NCBI GenBank assembly: GCA_007693945.1
Contig: RECP01000041.1
Coordinates: forward strand, 1-39,189
Reading direction: 5' to 3'
Source: Spirochaetaceae bacterium
Lineage (GTDB): Bacteria > Spirochaetota > Spirochaetia > DSM-27196 > PWMO01
DNA length: 39,189 nt
A program made the translations under genes and the position numbers. Positions within the stretch are counted from its first letter, which is position 1; every line of letters starts with the position of its first letter. Shown here in pieces: positions 7,233-18,458 of this stretch. Under the pieces are notes generated by a model, which saw nothing but the letters and a program-made list of their open reading frames with translations, did no database searches and had not been told where the DNA came from.

Positions 7233-8261
7233 GTGAAACTCAAGAGTATCCGGCCGGCATTTGTCAGTTTTGTGCTTCGTTATAGAGTGCCGTTTGCAAT
7301 TCTGCTCGGCGTGTTGCTGGTGGCATACCCGTGGATTGTCAGGAACCCATATCTGCTGCGTGTGGCCACCAACGTCGGTATCGCCATCATACTGGCGTCA
7401 AGTCTCAATATCATCATCGGGTTCTCGGGACTGTTCTCGCTGGGCCATGCCGCCTTCTACGGAATAGGAGCGTACACGTCCGCACTGTTGGCCACGAGGT
7501 TGGGCGTGCCGTTCTGGCTCGGGTTTCCGGCGGCTGGAATTGTCGCCGGGCTGTTCGGCACCTTTATCGGTTTTGCGACTTTGCGGCTGCGTGCCGTCTT
7601 TCTTGCCTTTACCACACTGGGATTTGGCGAGATAACGCGAATTGTGATTCTCAACTGGCGAGACTTTACCCGCGGGCCACTGGGTATCGCCGGCATACCG
7701 GTGCCAAGGCTGTTCGGTTGGTCGTTTACGCGTGAAGCAAACTACTACTTGATTCTGTTGCTCTGCGCGGCCGTCATACTGTTTGTATACCGCATCTACC
7801 ACTCCAGGCTGGGGCGCGCACTTATTGCGATCAGGGAAGACGAGACCGCTGCACGCAGTATGGGTATCAACGTATTCGGCTACAAGATACTGGCGTTCAC
7901 GATTGCGTGTACGATCGCGGGACTTGCCGGCAGTTTCTTCGCCCATTTTCAGCGCTATGTCTCGGCGGACAGCTTTGTGGCGGATGAGTCGTTCAGAATC
8001 ATCACCATGGTGGCGCTGGGCGGTACCGGGTCGATTACGGGGCCGATCGTTGGTGCCATGATTCTGGAGCTGTTTCCGGAGGTGTTCGGTTTTCTGGCGG
8101 GGTATCGGCAGGTGATCTACGGCGCCGTCCTGATCACCGTCATAGTGCTGAAGCCGGGCGGGATTGTGGGGGTCAAAGGAGTCTTCGAGAAACCAAGAGC
8201 CACCCGAAGATCCTGGATCGCGCAGGCGCTGCTGCCGCGTTTCAACGGGGGAACGCGATGA
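7233..8261 (+). CDS. livM: HAAT-type ABC transporter permease, LivM-like
   Basis: The 342-residue second permease of the importer. The segment ILASSLNIIIGFSGLFSLGHAAFYGIGAYTSALL and the loop IREDETAARSMGINVFGYKILAF (the ATPase-coupling EAA-like loop) are diagnostic of LivM. Around nine to ten hydrophobic segments are visible. It starts at GTG 7233, 11 bases after livH, and its stop overlaps the livG start by four bases (ATGA), implying translational coupling. Confidence 0.92.
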   Translation: MKLKSIRPAFVSFVLRYRVPFAILLGVLLVAYPWIVRNPYLLRVATNVGIAIILASSLNIIIGFSGLFSLGHAAFYGIGAYTSALLATRLGVPFWLGFPAAGIVAGLFGTFIGFATLRLRAVFLAFTTLGFGEITRIVILNWRDFTRGPLGIAGIPVPRLFGWSFTREANYYLILLLCAAVILFVYRIYHSRLGRALIAIREDETAARSMGINVFGYKILAFTIACTIAGLAGSFFAHFQRYVSADSFVADESFRIITMVALGGTGSITGPIVGAMILELFPEVFGFLAGYRQVIYGAVLITVIVLKPGGIVGVKGVFEKPRATRRSWIAQALLPRFNGGTR

Positions 8262-9022
8262 TTCTCGATATGCGGCAGGTACGAAAGGCGTTCGGTGGCC
8301 TGGTGGCGGTCAACAATGTCGACCTGACGGTCCAACAAGGGACCATTCACGCCATAATAGGGCCCAACGGCGCCGGCAAGACAACCTTCTTCAACTGTGT
8401 TACGGCCCTGAATCCGGCGGATTCAGGCGAGATAGTCTTTGAAGGCACGCGCATCGAGCGATTGCCAACTCACATCATCAACCGCAAGGGAATAGCTCGC
8501 ACCTTTCAGAACATCCGCCTGTTTCCGTACCTCTCCGTACTGCAGAACGTTGTAGTGGGAACCCATAATCAGAGCAGTGCCGGAATTCTTGCCAGTGTAC
8601 TCCACACCCCCAGGTTTCGCGAGGAAGAGCGGCAGATGGTGGAGTTTGCTATGAGTCTGCTGCAACAGACCGGGCTTGTGGACAAGAAGGACATTTACGC
8701 CCGCAACCTTCCGTATGGAGACCAGCGAAGACTCGAGATTGCGCGTGCCATGGCGGGCAGACCCAAAGTTCTGCTGCTCGATGAGCCGGCGGCCGGTATG
8801 AACACCACGGAGACGAGCAGCCTCGAGGCATTCATCCGCCGCTTGAAGGACGATGGCTTGACCGTGGTTCTGATCGAGCACGATATGAAGCTCGTAATGA
8901 GCATTGCCGACGTTGTCTCGGTGATTGACCACGGGGTGAAGATCGCCGAAGGTACGGCAGAGACGGTCCAGAACGATGAGCGGGTTATAGAAGCCTACCT
9001 GGGCAAGAGGAAAGACACGTGA
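8258..9022 (+). CDS. livG: HAAT-type ABC transporter ATPase, LivG-like
   Basis: The 254-residue ATPase has Walker A GPNGAGKTT near residue 37, the LivG-specific signature LPYGDQRRLEIARAM in place of LSGGQ, and Walker B VLLLDEPAAGMN. Q-loop ARTFQNIRLFPYLSVLQNV is also typical. It works as a heterodimer with LivF under the LivH/LivM pore. Confidence 0.93.
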   Translation: MILDMRQVRKAFGGLVAVNNVDLTVQQGTIHAIIGPNGAGKTTFFNCVTALNPADSGEIVFEGTRIERLPTHIINRKGIARTFQNIRLFPYLSVLQNVVVGTHNQSSAGILASVLHTPRFREEERQMVEFAMSLLQQTGLVDKKDIYARNLPYGDQRRLEIARAMAGRPKVLLLDEPAAGMNTTETSSLEAFIRRLKDDGLTVVLIEHDMKLVMSIADVVSVIDHGVKIAEGTAETVQNDERVIEAYLGKRKDT

Positions 9023-9735
9023 TGAGGCTGCTCGAGGTTCAGGACCTGGTCGTCTATTACGGCCACATCAACGCGCTCAAAGGTATTTCCCTGTCGCTGA
9101 GCGAAGGGCACTTTGTGACGCTCATTGGAGCAAACGGCGCCGGCAAGACGACACTGCTGAATACCATCACCGGCGGTGTCCAGGCCACGTCGGGAAGCGT
9201 GCTGTTTCGTGAAGAGCCCATTCTCAACGAGCGCTCTGATCTGATCGTACGCAAGGGAATCGCACATGTGCCCGAAGGAAGAAAGGTGTTTCCCGAGTTG
9301 ACCGTGGAAGAGAATCTGCGTGTCGGCGCGTACAGCATCCCGCAGAAGAAGAAGGTGGCCGAGTTGCTGGCACTCAACTTCGATCTGTTCCCTCGGCTTG
9401 CAGAACGGCGCCGTCAGGAGGGCGGAACGCTTTCCGGGGGAGAACAGCAGATGCTGGCCATCGCACGCGCTCTGATGTCGGATCCTGAGGTTCTGCTGCT
9501 CGATGAGCCGAGCCTGGGACTCGCCCCGCTGCTGGTCGAGAAGATCTTTGAGTTCATCGTGCAGGTCAATAAACTGGGTAAATCGATCCTGCTGGTCGAG
9601 CAAAACGCCAACCTTGCGCTGCACGTCGCCTCGTACGGCTACGTGCTTGAGACCGGCCGGGTAGTCAAGGAAGGCCCGGCAGCCGACCTTCTGCGGGATG
9701 ACGCAGTACGCAAAGCGTATCTGGGAATAGCCTGA
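9022..9735 (+). CDS. livF: HAAT-type ABC transporter ATPase, LivF-like
   Basis: The 237-residue partner ATPase has Walker A GANGAGKTT, the LivF motif VPEGRKVFPELTVEENLRVGAY, signature LSGGEQQMLAIARALM and Walker B VLLLDEPSLGLAP. I use the ATG at 9022, which shares one base with the livG stop and follows AGAGGAAA; a GTG codon just before it at 9019 is also possible. The next UroD-like gene follows after 12 bases, so both are likely on one transcript. Confidence 0.92.
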   Translation: MRLLEVQDLVVYYGHINALKGISLSLSEGHFVTLIGANGAGKTTLLNTITGGVQATSGSVLFREEPILNERSDLIVRKGIAHVPEGRKVFPELTVEENLRVGAYSIPQKKKVAELLALNFDLFPRLAERRRQEGGTLSGGEQQMLAIARALMSDPEVLLLDEPSLGLAPLLVEKIFEFIVQVNKLGKSILLVEQNANLALHVASYGYVLETGRVVKEGPAADLLRDDAVRKAYLGIA

Positions 9736-9747
9736 GAGGAGTACGCT

Positions 9748-10683
9748 ATGACAAAGATCGAACGGGTCGAACGTTCGCTGGCCGGCAGTGAAGTCGATCG
9801 GCCTCCGGTGTCGCTCTGGTACCACTTTGGTGTACAGCACGCGCCGGGGGAACGTATCGCCGAGTTGTCGGTTGAGTTTCTGCGGCACTACGACCTCGAT
9901 TTTCTGAAGCTGATGAATGACTACTACTACCCGATGCCCGAAGGATTGAACGAGGTAACCAACGCAGCCGAGCTCGGCACGATCAGGCCGTTTGACGTGT
10001 CTACCAGTGACTGGAACGAACAGCTGCGTGCCATCGACATTCTGGCCCGCCAACTGGACGGCGAGGCTTACTTCATTGACACCATCTTTGACCCGTGGCA
10101 AAGTCTGCTGCGTAACCTCGCAGGCGAACATCTGCCGCGTCTGGTTGAGGAGTGCCCGGATGCCGTCCTTGCTGCTCTCGACGTGATCACCGAGAACACA
10201 ATTGCCTACTGCAAGGAGGCCATCAAACGCGGCTGTGCCGGGGTGTTTGTTTCCACCTTCGGTGCCAGCAAGCAGATGCCTCGCGAACAGTATCTCAAGT
10301 TTGCCAAACCGTTCGTCAAGCGCATCTTCGACGAGGTCTCCGGATCGGCAATCATGAACACGGCCCACATCCACGATTACGGAATCTACGTCGACGACGT
10401 TCTCGATATCCCGATGGACGTTCTCTCTTACGAGGACCGCGATCCGTCCAATCCGTCGATACCGGAAATGCGCAAGAAGTTCGGCGGTACGATCATGGCG
10501 GGTCTGGACAAGAATCGCATGACGCGCGTGACTCCAGCTGACGCGGTGCGCAACGCGCTCGAAGGCATCGAGCTGGGAGGCAGAACCCGGTTTCTGCTTG
10601 CTCCGGGATGCAGTTTCCCGACCTGGCTCTATCCGGGATCCGTCAGGCTGCTGGTAGAGGCGGTGCAGGCAGCGGGGGCCTGA
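9748..10683 (+). CDS. UroD/MtaA-superfamily protein, paralog 2
   Basis: The 311-residue protein is collinear with paralog 1: W24-x-H26, H207-x-H209 and C288 (in LAPGC) lie at identical positions, and VLSYEDRD matches ISWEDR. True HemE residues are missing. Yet the sequence between these motifs is well diverged, so the two genes are old duplicates or separate acquisitions rather than a recent copy. AGAGGAG lies upstream of the ATG. It follows livF directly and precedes the FGGY kinase by 33 bases, tying it to import and phosphorylation of the transported compound. The reaction is unknown. Confidence 0.75.
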   Translation: MTKIERVERSLAGSEVDRPPVSLWYHFGVQHAPGERIAELSVEFLRHYDLDFLKLMNDYYYPMPEGLNEVTNAAELGTIRPFDVSTSDWNEQLRAIDILARQLDGEAYFIDTIFDPWQSLLRNLAGEHLPRLVEECPDAVLAALDVITENTIAYCKEAIKRGCAGVFVSTFGASKQMPREQYLKFAKPFVKRIFDEVSGSAIMNTAHIHDYGIYVDDVLDIPMDVLSYEDRDPSNPSIPEMRKKFGGTIMAGLDKNRMTRVTPADAVRNALEGIELGGRTRFLLAPGCSFPTWLYPGSVRLLVEAVQAAGA

Positions 10684-10716
10684 TTTGACGGTGTTCAGCT
10701 CCGACAACGGATAGTA

Positions 10717-12198
10717 ATGGCCTTTCTGGTCGTCGACTACGGCAGCTCGAGTTGTCGGGCAGCTACCGTCTCCGGCAATGGACATCTGCTGTCGATGTCA
10801 CGCGTTCCTGTTGCGCTGACCATAACAGGCGACAGGACCGGGCAAGCCGCCACCGTCGACGTGGAACGGGCCTGGAGCGTGGTCTGCCGGGCAATCACTG
10901 AGCAACGCCGTGTGTGCCGGGAACCGATTGATGCCGTTGCCGTGGCCGCTGTGATGGCGTTTGTCTGTTCTGACGGTGCGTTCGAACCGTTACTCCCGGC
11001 TCTCACCTATGCTGATACGCGCTCGGCAGGTTACGCGACGGAGCTCGAGTCTCTAATCGGGCGCGAACACGCGTGGCGGGTTACCGGTCGGCGCTGTCGC
11101 GGCGACCTGCTGGCCCCCAGGCTGCGGTGGCTGCGCGCTTCCTATCCCGACCTGTTCAGCCGCATACAACACGTCATGGGGTTGAAGGACGAGTTTGTAC
11201 GGCGCCTGACGGGAGTGCTGTGTACCGACTACGCGCACGCCGACTACACGTTCTGTTTCTCTCCGGCGACGCACAGGTTTGACGCGGACATATGCGAGCT
11301 GGCCGGAGTGTCGCGTAATGTGTTTGCCCCGGTTCGCTCTGCTGAAGAGCGCGCCGGGGCGCTTGTTCCCCGGCTAGCCGCGCGACTGGGGTTGGAGGCA
11401 GGAACCCCGGTTGCGGTTGGCAGTACCGACGGTACAACGGCGATGTACGGGTGCGGTGTGCTGAACGGAGACCCCGTGATGGTGTGCGGCACCACCGATA
11501 CGCTGATGCAGAAGGTCGACCGGCTGCCTTCAGCGGAATCACGGCAAGCGGGTTCATTGGCTCTGACAATCAACACCGCCATGCAGGGCGGGGGGTATCT
11601 GGCCGGTGGGGCTACGGGAACGTCCGGAAGCGCGCTGCTGCGTACCGCCGAGCTGACCGGTACCGATGCGGATAGAATCGAGTCGCTGTTGCAGAAGGTA
11701 CCCCCGGGAGCAAACGGTGTGGTTGCCTTGCCGGGCTTCACCGGAGAACGGGCGCCGTACTGGGACAGCAGTATCAGCGCCGGTTTTGTGGGACTTACCA
11801 TGGAACATCAGCCTGGACACCTGCTGCGTGCGGTGGCGGAGTCGGCTGCCTATCGTCTGCGCCGGTTGCTGGCCGAGCTTGCGCCGGTTGCTCCGCGCCG
11901 AACTCAGCTGGTCATCGCAGGAGGCGGGGCACAGTCCCCCGTGCATAACCAGATACGAGCCGACATCCTGGGCGTCCCGCTGGCACGGCCACGGCAGATC
12001 GAATCGACGATCATCGGCAGTGCGATGTATTGCCGCGTTGCTGTCGACGAGGGCGCAACGCTGTCAAAGCTGGGGCAGGATTGGATCGATATCGCAGACC
12101 GCTGGCAGCCCGATACAACTCAGGCCGGCGTATACGCGGCGGGTTTTGCCCGTTTTGAGCGTGTGTTGGGTTTACTAAGTGAAAAGGAAGCGCGCTGA
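10717..12198 (+). CDS. FGGY-family carbohydrate kinase
   Basis: The 493-residue cytoplasmic kinase has the two ATPase-type domains of the FGGY family (xylulose, glycerol, gluconate and autoinducer kinases). The N-terminal phosphate loop reads VVDYGSSSCRA, a variant of the usual DIGTSS. GSTDGTTAMYG, the signature GERAPYWDSSISAGFVGLTMEH and the adenosine-site VIAGGGAQSPVHNQIRADILG are all present, so the enzyme looks active. Substrate cannot be assigned; many members phosphorylate ketoses or polyols. It overlaps the next kinase gene by one base. The presence of a sugar-type kinase argues that the imported compound, or a product of it, has a free hydroxyl. Confidence 0.88.
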   Translation: MAFLVVDYGSSSCRAATVSGNGHLLSMSRVPVALTITGDRTGQAATVDVERAWSVVCRAITEQRRVCREPIDAVAVAAVMAFVCSDGAFEPLLPALTYADTRSAGYATELESLIGREHAWRVTGRRCRGDLLAPRLRWLRASYPDLFSRIQHVMGLKDEFVRRLTGVLCTDYAHADYTFCFSPATHRFDADICELAGVSRNVFAPVRSAEERAGALVPRLAARLGLEAGTPVAVGSTDGTTAMYGCGVLNGDPVMVCGTTDTLMQKVDRLPSAESRQAGSLALTINTAMQGGGYLAGGATGTSGSALLRTAELTGTDADRIESLLQKVPPGANGVVALPGFTGERAPYWDSSISAGFVGLTMEHQPGHLLRAVAESAAYRLRRLLAELAPVAPRRTQLVIAGGGAQSPVHNQIRADILGVPLARPRQIESTIIGSAMYCRVAVDEGATLSKLGQDWIDIADRWQPDTTQAGVYAAGFARFERVLGLLSEKEAR

Positions 12199-12716
12199 TG
12201 CCCGGCAACGTCTACTTCTGTGGTATGATCGGCTCGGGCAAGACAACCCTGGGCCTGGGGGTCGCTCGGGAACTCGATCGTCCGTTTGCCGATCTTGACC
12301 GCGAGATGGATGCGCGTCTCGGCTATTCGTTCCATCAGTTGGTTGCCGAGCGCGGCTGGCTGCCGTTTCGCGAACTGGAGTACGAAATCTGCAAGCAGTT
12401 TGCACTGCTCAACAATACCGTTGTCTGCCTTGGCGGCGGAACGGTGAGGTACCAGTGGAACATCGATGCCCTCTCGGGCAGCGGCCGCCTGATTCTGCTC
12501 GAGGTTTCGCCTTCGGAGCTCATCCGTCGTGTCAGCGAAGCCGACCGACCGCGGGTCAATCCCGGAACCGGCCTTGAAGAGGACATCCGCCTCATGTGGG
12601 CCGCCGAGCGCGACAAATACTACCGTTGCGCCGACCTCGTGTATCGGGCCGAAGGCAAGCTCGAGCAAACCGAAATCGATGAACTGGTTACGCTGATTGG
12701 CAGGAACGGATGGTAG
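12198..12716 (+). CDS. Shikimate-kinase-like protein
   Basis: The 172-residue P-loop kinase starts in the TGATG overlap with the FGGY gene. Walker A GMIGSGKTT, FADLDREMDARLG (the DxD that binds Mg and shikimate), FRELE (substrate Arg), VVCLGGGTV (GGG substrate loop) and ERDKYYRCADLVY (C-terminal Arg) match shikimate kinase. The lid Arg region reads DRPRVNPG. So the active site looks complete for shikimate or a close cyclic polyol acid. It sits inside a catabolic-looking operon and not with other aro genes, leaving open whether it serves aromatic synthesis or phosphorylates a related cyclitol-type intermediate. Confidence 0.8.
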   Translation: MPGNVYFCGMIGSGKTTLGLGVARELDRPFADLDREMDARLGYSFHQLVAERGWLPFRELEYEICKQFALLNNTVVCLGGGTVRYQWNIDALSGSGRLILLEVSPSELIRRVSEADRPRVNPGTGLEEDIRLMWAAERDKYYRCADLVYRAEGKLEQTEIDELVTLIGRNGW

Positions 12717-12735
12717 TGTGCGGCAGCTGGATGCG

Positions 12736-12767
12736 CGCCGGCGACGGCAACAACGCCGGCGACGGCA
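12736..12767 (+). repeat. Direct repeat of 14 bp
   Basis: CGCCGGCGACGGCA occurs at 12736-12749 and 12754-12767, four bases apart, in the 113-base gap before UroD-like gene 3. Each copy holds the palindrome CGCCGGCG. It could be a paired binding site or a chance GC-rich duplication. Confidence 0.5.
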
Positions 12768-12829
12768 GGTATCTGGTCTCAAGAAGCTGAACACCTATGC
12801 CGCACTGCTGATTACAAGGAGCGAACAGT

Positions 12830-13810
12830 ATGGCTACTGCGTATGAAAGGATTCGGACTCTGGTAGATGGCGGGCGCGTGCATCCACCGGCAATCAGCAT
12901 GTGGAAGCACTTTCCGAAGATCGACCGCGACACGCAACGATTCGTCGATCGAACTGTGGGCTTTCAGAAAGCGGCTGGCTGGGACTTCCTGAAGATCTCC
13001 TACAACGGTCTATACTCGATCGAGGACTGGGGGTCTCACATACGGTGGCCCGAGAACGAGCATGAAGTCGGGCGGGTGACGCGCTTCGGCGTAGCGTCGG
13101 CTCGCGACTGGCAGACTCTGCCGCCCAACAGCGTGCAGGACGGTGCGCTTGCGCGAGAGATCAGTGCCACCGGGAGATTGTGTGCCGAGTTCAGCGGTTC
13201 GGTTCCGGTGATCGGGACAGTGTTCAGTCCCCTGACAACAGCCGTAAAAATGGCCGGTGACGCAATACTGGACCATATGCAGAACGAGCCAACACTACTG
13301 CATCGCGGTCTGGAGGTCATAACCGAAACAACCGTCGCTTTTGTGCGCGAGCTTCTGAACGCCGCCGTGGATGGGATCTTCTTTGCCACGCAGCTGTCTA
13401 CCACTGACCGACTCAGTACGGAACTCTACTCTGAGTTTGGTCGGGCCTACGACCTGAAGGTGCTCGAGGCAGCCGGTTCGTGCTGGTTCAACATCCTGCA
13501 CATTCACGGGCTGCAGCCGATGTTTGCCGCGCTGGAGGACTACCCCGTGCAGGCAATCAACTGGCACGATCGGAGTACGGCTATGAGCCTCAGCCGGGCG
13601 CGAGCGATGACCGACAAGATACTCATCGGGGGCGTGGACGAGCATCGTACTCTGCTGCACGGCAGTGACCAGGACGTTGCGCGCGAGCTGGCCAACGCGA
13701 TAGAGCAGGTTGCCGATGGCCGTTTGATTATCGGGCCCGGCTGCGTAGTTCCTCTCAGCGTGGACGAGGAGCGGATTATCCGGCTGCCTCAAATGATAGC
13801 CGGCCTGTGA
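12830..13810 (+). CDS. UroD/MtaA-superfamily protein, paralog 3
   Basis: The 326-residue third paralog is longer by a 15-20 residue insertion before the metal motif. It keeps W25-x-H27, H224-x-H226 in ILHIHG and C305 in GPGC. The distance from the second His to the Cys is 79 residues, exactly as in the other two paralogs. INWHDR replaces WEDR. AGGAGC precedes the ATG. It is the last gene of the locus and ends one base before the convergent ilvC stop. The reaction is unknown; strong motif retention suggests all three are catalytic with different substrates. Confidence 0.75.
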   Translation: MATAYERIRTLVDGGRVHPPAISMWKHFPKIDRDTQRFVDRTVGFQKAAGWDFLKISYNGLYSIEDWGSHIRWPENEHEVGRVTRFGVASARDWQTLPPNSVQDGALAREISATGRLCAEFSGSVPVIGTVFSPLTTAVKMAGDAILDHMQNEPTLLHRGLEVITETTVAFVRELLNAAVDGIFFATQLSTTDRLSTELYSEFGRAYDLKVLEAAGSCWFNILHIHGLQPMFAALEDYPVQAINWHDRSTAMSLSRARAMTDKILIGGVDEHRTLLHGSDQDVARELANAIEQVADGRLIIGPGCVVPLSVDEERIIRLPQMIAGL

Positions 13811-13811
13811 T

Positions 13812-16275
<2,464 letters not shown>

Positions 16276-16312
16276 AGTCCGATGACTGCCGGCGGAAAAC
16301 GCCGGATGCGGC

Positions 16313-17068
16313 TCACAGCCCCGCAGCGGCCGTGGTCAGGGCCAGCAGAACGGCTGCCGCCAGCAGCACCGCCAGCCGCGCGTCGAGGCGGTCCGGTGTG
16401 AAACGGGGCGGGGAGGGCGTGTTGCTGAAGCCGCGCACCGTAATTGCGTCGGCGATGCGCGTGATCCGCAGTGGCACGTTGTCGACGGCACCGCGCGCCA
16501 CGACGTTGATTGTCAACCATGGATTCCGCCGTGGCCACGCCCCACGCACGATACAGGCTTCACGGACGCGACGCATGCTACGCGCGATCAGGGGGTAGGT
16601 GGAGAGAGCGACGGCTACCGCAAGCGGCAACTGTCGCCGCACGTGGGCCGGCAGCGGCGTGCAGGCCCACGCGAGCGTGTCGATGATGCGGCCGCGGCTG
16701 GTGGTGGCGACAAACAGATTCCCGAGCAGCGCAACACCAAGCAGACGCACGCCGTAACCGGCCCCCGTCAGCAAGGCAGCGCCTGAAATATGGGGACCAC
16801 CCGGGTCCGAGACCGTGATAGAGCGTGACAGCGCAACAACCAGCGCAATCAGCCAGAGCAGGCGCAGGCCGACCGTTGTACGGATAAGCGGCAGACCGGC
16901 GTAGCGGTAACCAACGCTGAGCAGCAGTGCGGTGATCACGAGTCCGGGTGTACCGGCGGTCATCGTGGTCACGCTGAACGCCAGCAGCGCAGCCAGTTTG
17001 AGGCGCGGATCGCGCCGGTGCAAGGCCGCGGGCGGCAGCTGGTAGGCGAAGGGGGTTAACTGAGCCAT
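16313..17068 (-). CDS. bioN: ECF transporter transmembrane protein EcfT/BioN
   Basis: The 251-residue membrane protein is of the CbiQ/EcfT family. Several hydrophobic helices are visible, and the coupling segment near the middle has ARSMRRVREACIVRG, the A-R-x type motif that contacts the ATPases. The opening PAALHRRDPRLKLAALLAFSV is typical of EcfT. It overlaps the ATPase gene by 13 bases and completes a BioY-EcfA-EcfT operon. It converges on ilvY. Confidence 0.88.
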   Translation of the reverse strand: MAQLTPFAYQLPPAALHRRDPRLKLAALLAFSVTTMTAGTPGLVITALLLSVGYRYAGLPLIRTTVGLRLLWLIALVVALSRSITVSDPGGPHISGAALLTGAGYGVRLLGVALLGNLFVATTSRGRIIDTLAWACTPLPAHVRRQLPLAVAVALSTYPLIARSMRRVREACIVRGAWPRRNPWLTINVVARGAVDNVPLRITRIADAITVRGFSNTPSPPRFTPDRLDARLAVLLAAAVLLALTTAAAGL

Positions 17069-17790
17069 GTCATGGTTCCAATCGGACCGGCCGGCCGACG
17101 CAAGCCGAACCGCGGCAGTTGCCCGATGATCTGCGCCGGGACCCCCTGTGTGGCAAGTGAACCGCGGGCCATGATCATGAGGCGGTCGGCGTGTGCCAGG
17201 ATCTTTTCCAGCTCGTGCGTCACTACCATTACGCCGCGTCCGTCCTGGCGCAGTTGCAGGATGGCGTGCAGCACTTCGCGAACGCCGCGCGGATCAAGGC
17301 TGCTGAACGGCTCATCGAGGATCACGTAGCGCGCGCCGCTGATCACGATTGCGGCCACGGCCAGTCGGCGCAGTTCGCCACCGGATAGCGTCTGCGGGTC
17401 GCTTTCGGCGTGCGCAAGAAGTTCAAACCGCTCGAGCGCCTGCAACACCCGCGACTCGATCTCGGCGTGGTGCAGGCCGTACTGCTGCGGACCAAAGGCG
17501 AGGTCTTCGCGCACTGTCTGTCCGATAATCTGGTGTTCGGCGTCCTGGAAAACGTATCCAATCTGTGAGTGGACGCCGCCGCGGATAGCGCGGATATCGG
17601 TGCCGTCGAGCAGTACCGCACCCGAGGTAGGCCGTTGCAGACCGCAGAGATGACGCGCCAGCAGGCTCTTGCCGGCGCCGTTCTCGCCGGTGAGCACCAG
17701 CAGCTCGTTGAACGCAAAGACCGCGCTGAGCGCATCGAGTCCGACAGTGCCGTCATCGAAGCGGTGCGTCAGCTGTCGGGCTTCAAGCAT
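17056..17790 (-). CDS. bioM: ECF transporter ATPase EcfA/BioM
   Basis: The 244-residue ABC ATPase has Walker A GENGAGKS, signature LSGGELRRLAVA and Walker B YVILDEPFSSLDPRG. The Q-loop region IGYVFQDAEHQIIGQTVREDLAFGPQ is the EcfA/CbiO type. I start at ATG 17790, with GGAGG upstream inside the end of bioY; the two genes overlap by eight bases. A single ATPase gene next to bioY and bioN fits the dedicated BioMNY biotin importer. Confidence 0.9.
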   Translation of the reverse strand: MLEARQLTHRFDDGTVGLDALSAVFAFNELLVLTGENGAGKSLLARHLCGLQRPTSGAVLLDGTDIRAIRGGVHSQIGYVFQDAEHQIIGQTVREDLAFGPQQYGLHHAEIESRVLQALERFELLAHAESDPQTLSGGELRRLAVAAIVISGARYVILDEPFSSLDPRGVREVLHAILQLRQDGRGVMVVTHELEKILAHADRLMIMARGSLATQGVPAQIIGQLPRFGLRRPAGPIGTMTWLS

Positions 17791-18358
17791 CGCTGCCGGC
17801 CTCCAGGCGGCGGCGCAGTCGGCCGGCAAGCGCTGCGGTTACCACGACCTTGAGCAGGTCACCCGGCAGAAACGGCAGAATCCCGGCGGCGACTGCCGCG
17901 GCCGGACGCATACCGGTGACCAGCTGCAGTACCGGCACGCCGACCGCATAGATGATCAGCGATCCCGCTGCGGCCGCCAGCGCATCGTAGCGCCGGCGCA
18001 CCGCCAGGCTCCGGTTGCGGCCCAGTGCGGCAAGCGCGCCGGCGGCACCGGCCGCCGGAATGTAGCCCAGCAGATATCCGGCGGTTGGCCGCAGGAAGTG
18101 CGCCGGTCCGCCCTGACCGCCGGCAAATACCGGCAGGCCGACGGCACCCATGCCAAGAAAGAGCAGGACCGTAAGGACACCCCGGCGCGGCCCCAGGACG
18201 ACGGCCGACAGCAGCACGAAGAGGCTCTGCAACGCCACCGGAACCGGACTGAACGGCAGCGGAACCACGACGTAGGAACCGGCAATAATCAGCGCGGCGA
18301 AGACGCCTATTGATACTGTCGAACGAACGTCGGGGCGGTCGCTGCTGCCGCGGTCCAT
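17783..18358 (-). CDS. bioY: Biotin transporter substrate-binding subunit BioY
   Basis: The 191-residue membrane protein is the biotin-binding S component. VPLPFSPVPVALQSLFVLLSAVVLGPRRG is the BioY signature, followed by FLRPTAGYLLGYIPAA and the C-terminal LPFLPGDLLKVVVTAALA. I start at ATG 18358, which has GGGAGAAAG upstream; longer in-frame extension reaches into dacA on the other strand and is not credible. First gene of the operon. No biotin-protein-ligase-type operator is evident. Confidence 0.93.
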   Translation of the reverse strand: MDRGSSDRPDVRSTVSIGVFAALIIAGSYVVVPLPFSPVPVALQSLFVLLSAVVLGPRRGVLTVLLFLGMGAVGLPVFAGGQGGPAHFLRPTAGYLLGYIPAAGAAGALAALGRNRSLAVRRRYDALAAAAGSLIIYAVGVPVLQLVTGMRPAAAVAAGILPFLPGDLLKVVVTAALAGRLRRRLEAGSDA

Positions 18359-18458
18359 CGGCTTTCTCCCTGTTCCAGCACCGAGACTACCGAATAGCCG
18401 CCGCTCGTGCAACACGCCGTGACGCGCGCCGCGAATGGTGTTACATTGGCTATGAACC

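Noticed and set aside
8995..10785. Long minus-strand open frame of 596 codons
   Set aside because: It lies fully antisense to livF and UroD-like gene 2, whose plus-strand frames show clear family motifs. Its translation is Gln/His/Arg-rich with no recognisable domain, as expected of a shadow in GC-rich DNA.
5274..13810. The three UroD-like genes as hemE (uroporphyrinogen decarboxylase)
   Set aside because: The N-terminal RQAGR-type substrate loop is absent in all three and other haem genes are missing nearby; the retained His/Cys set points to another reaction.
5274..13810. A corrinoid-dependent methyltransferase system
   Set aside because: The metal-site pattern is close to MtaA, but no corrinoid-binding protein, MttB-type partner or reactivase is encoded in the window, and the first Cys ligand is replaced by His.
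16313..18358. A cobalt/nickel ECF importer (CbiMNQO)
   Set aside because: The S component carries the BioY signature and no CbiM/CbiN is present.
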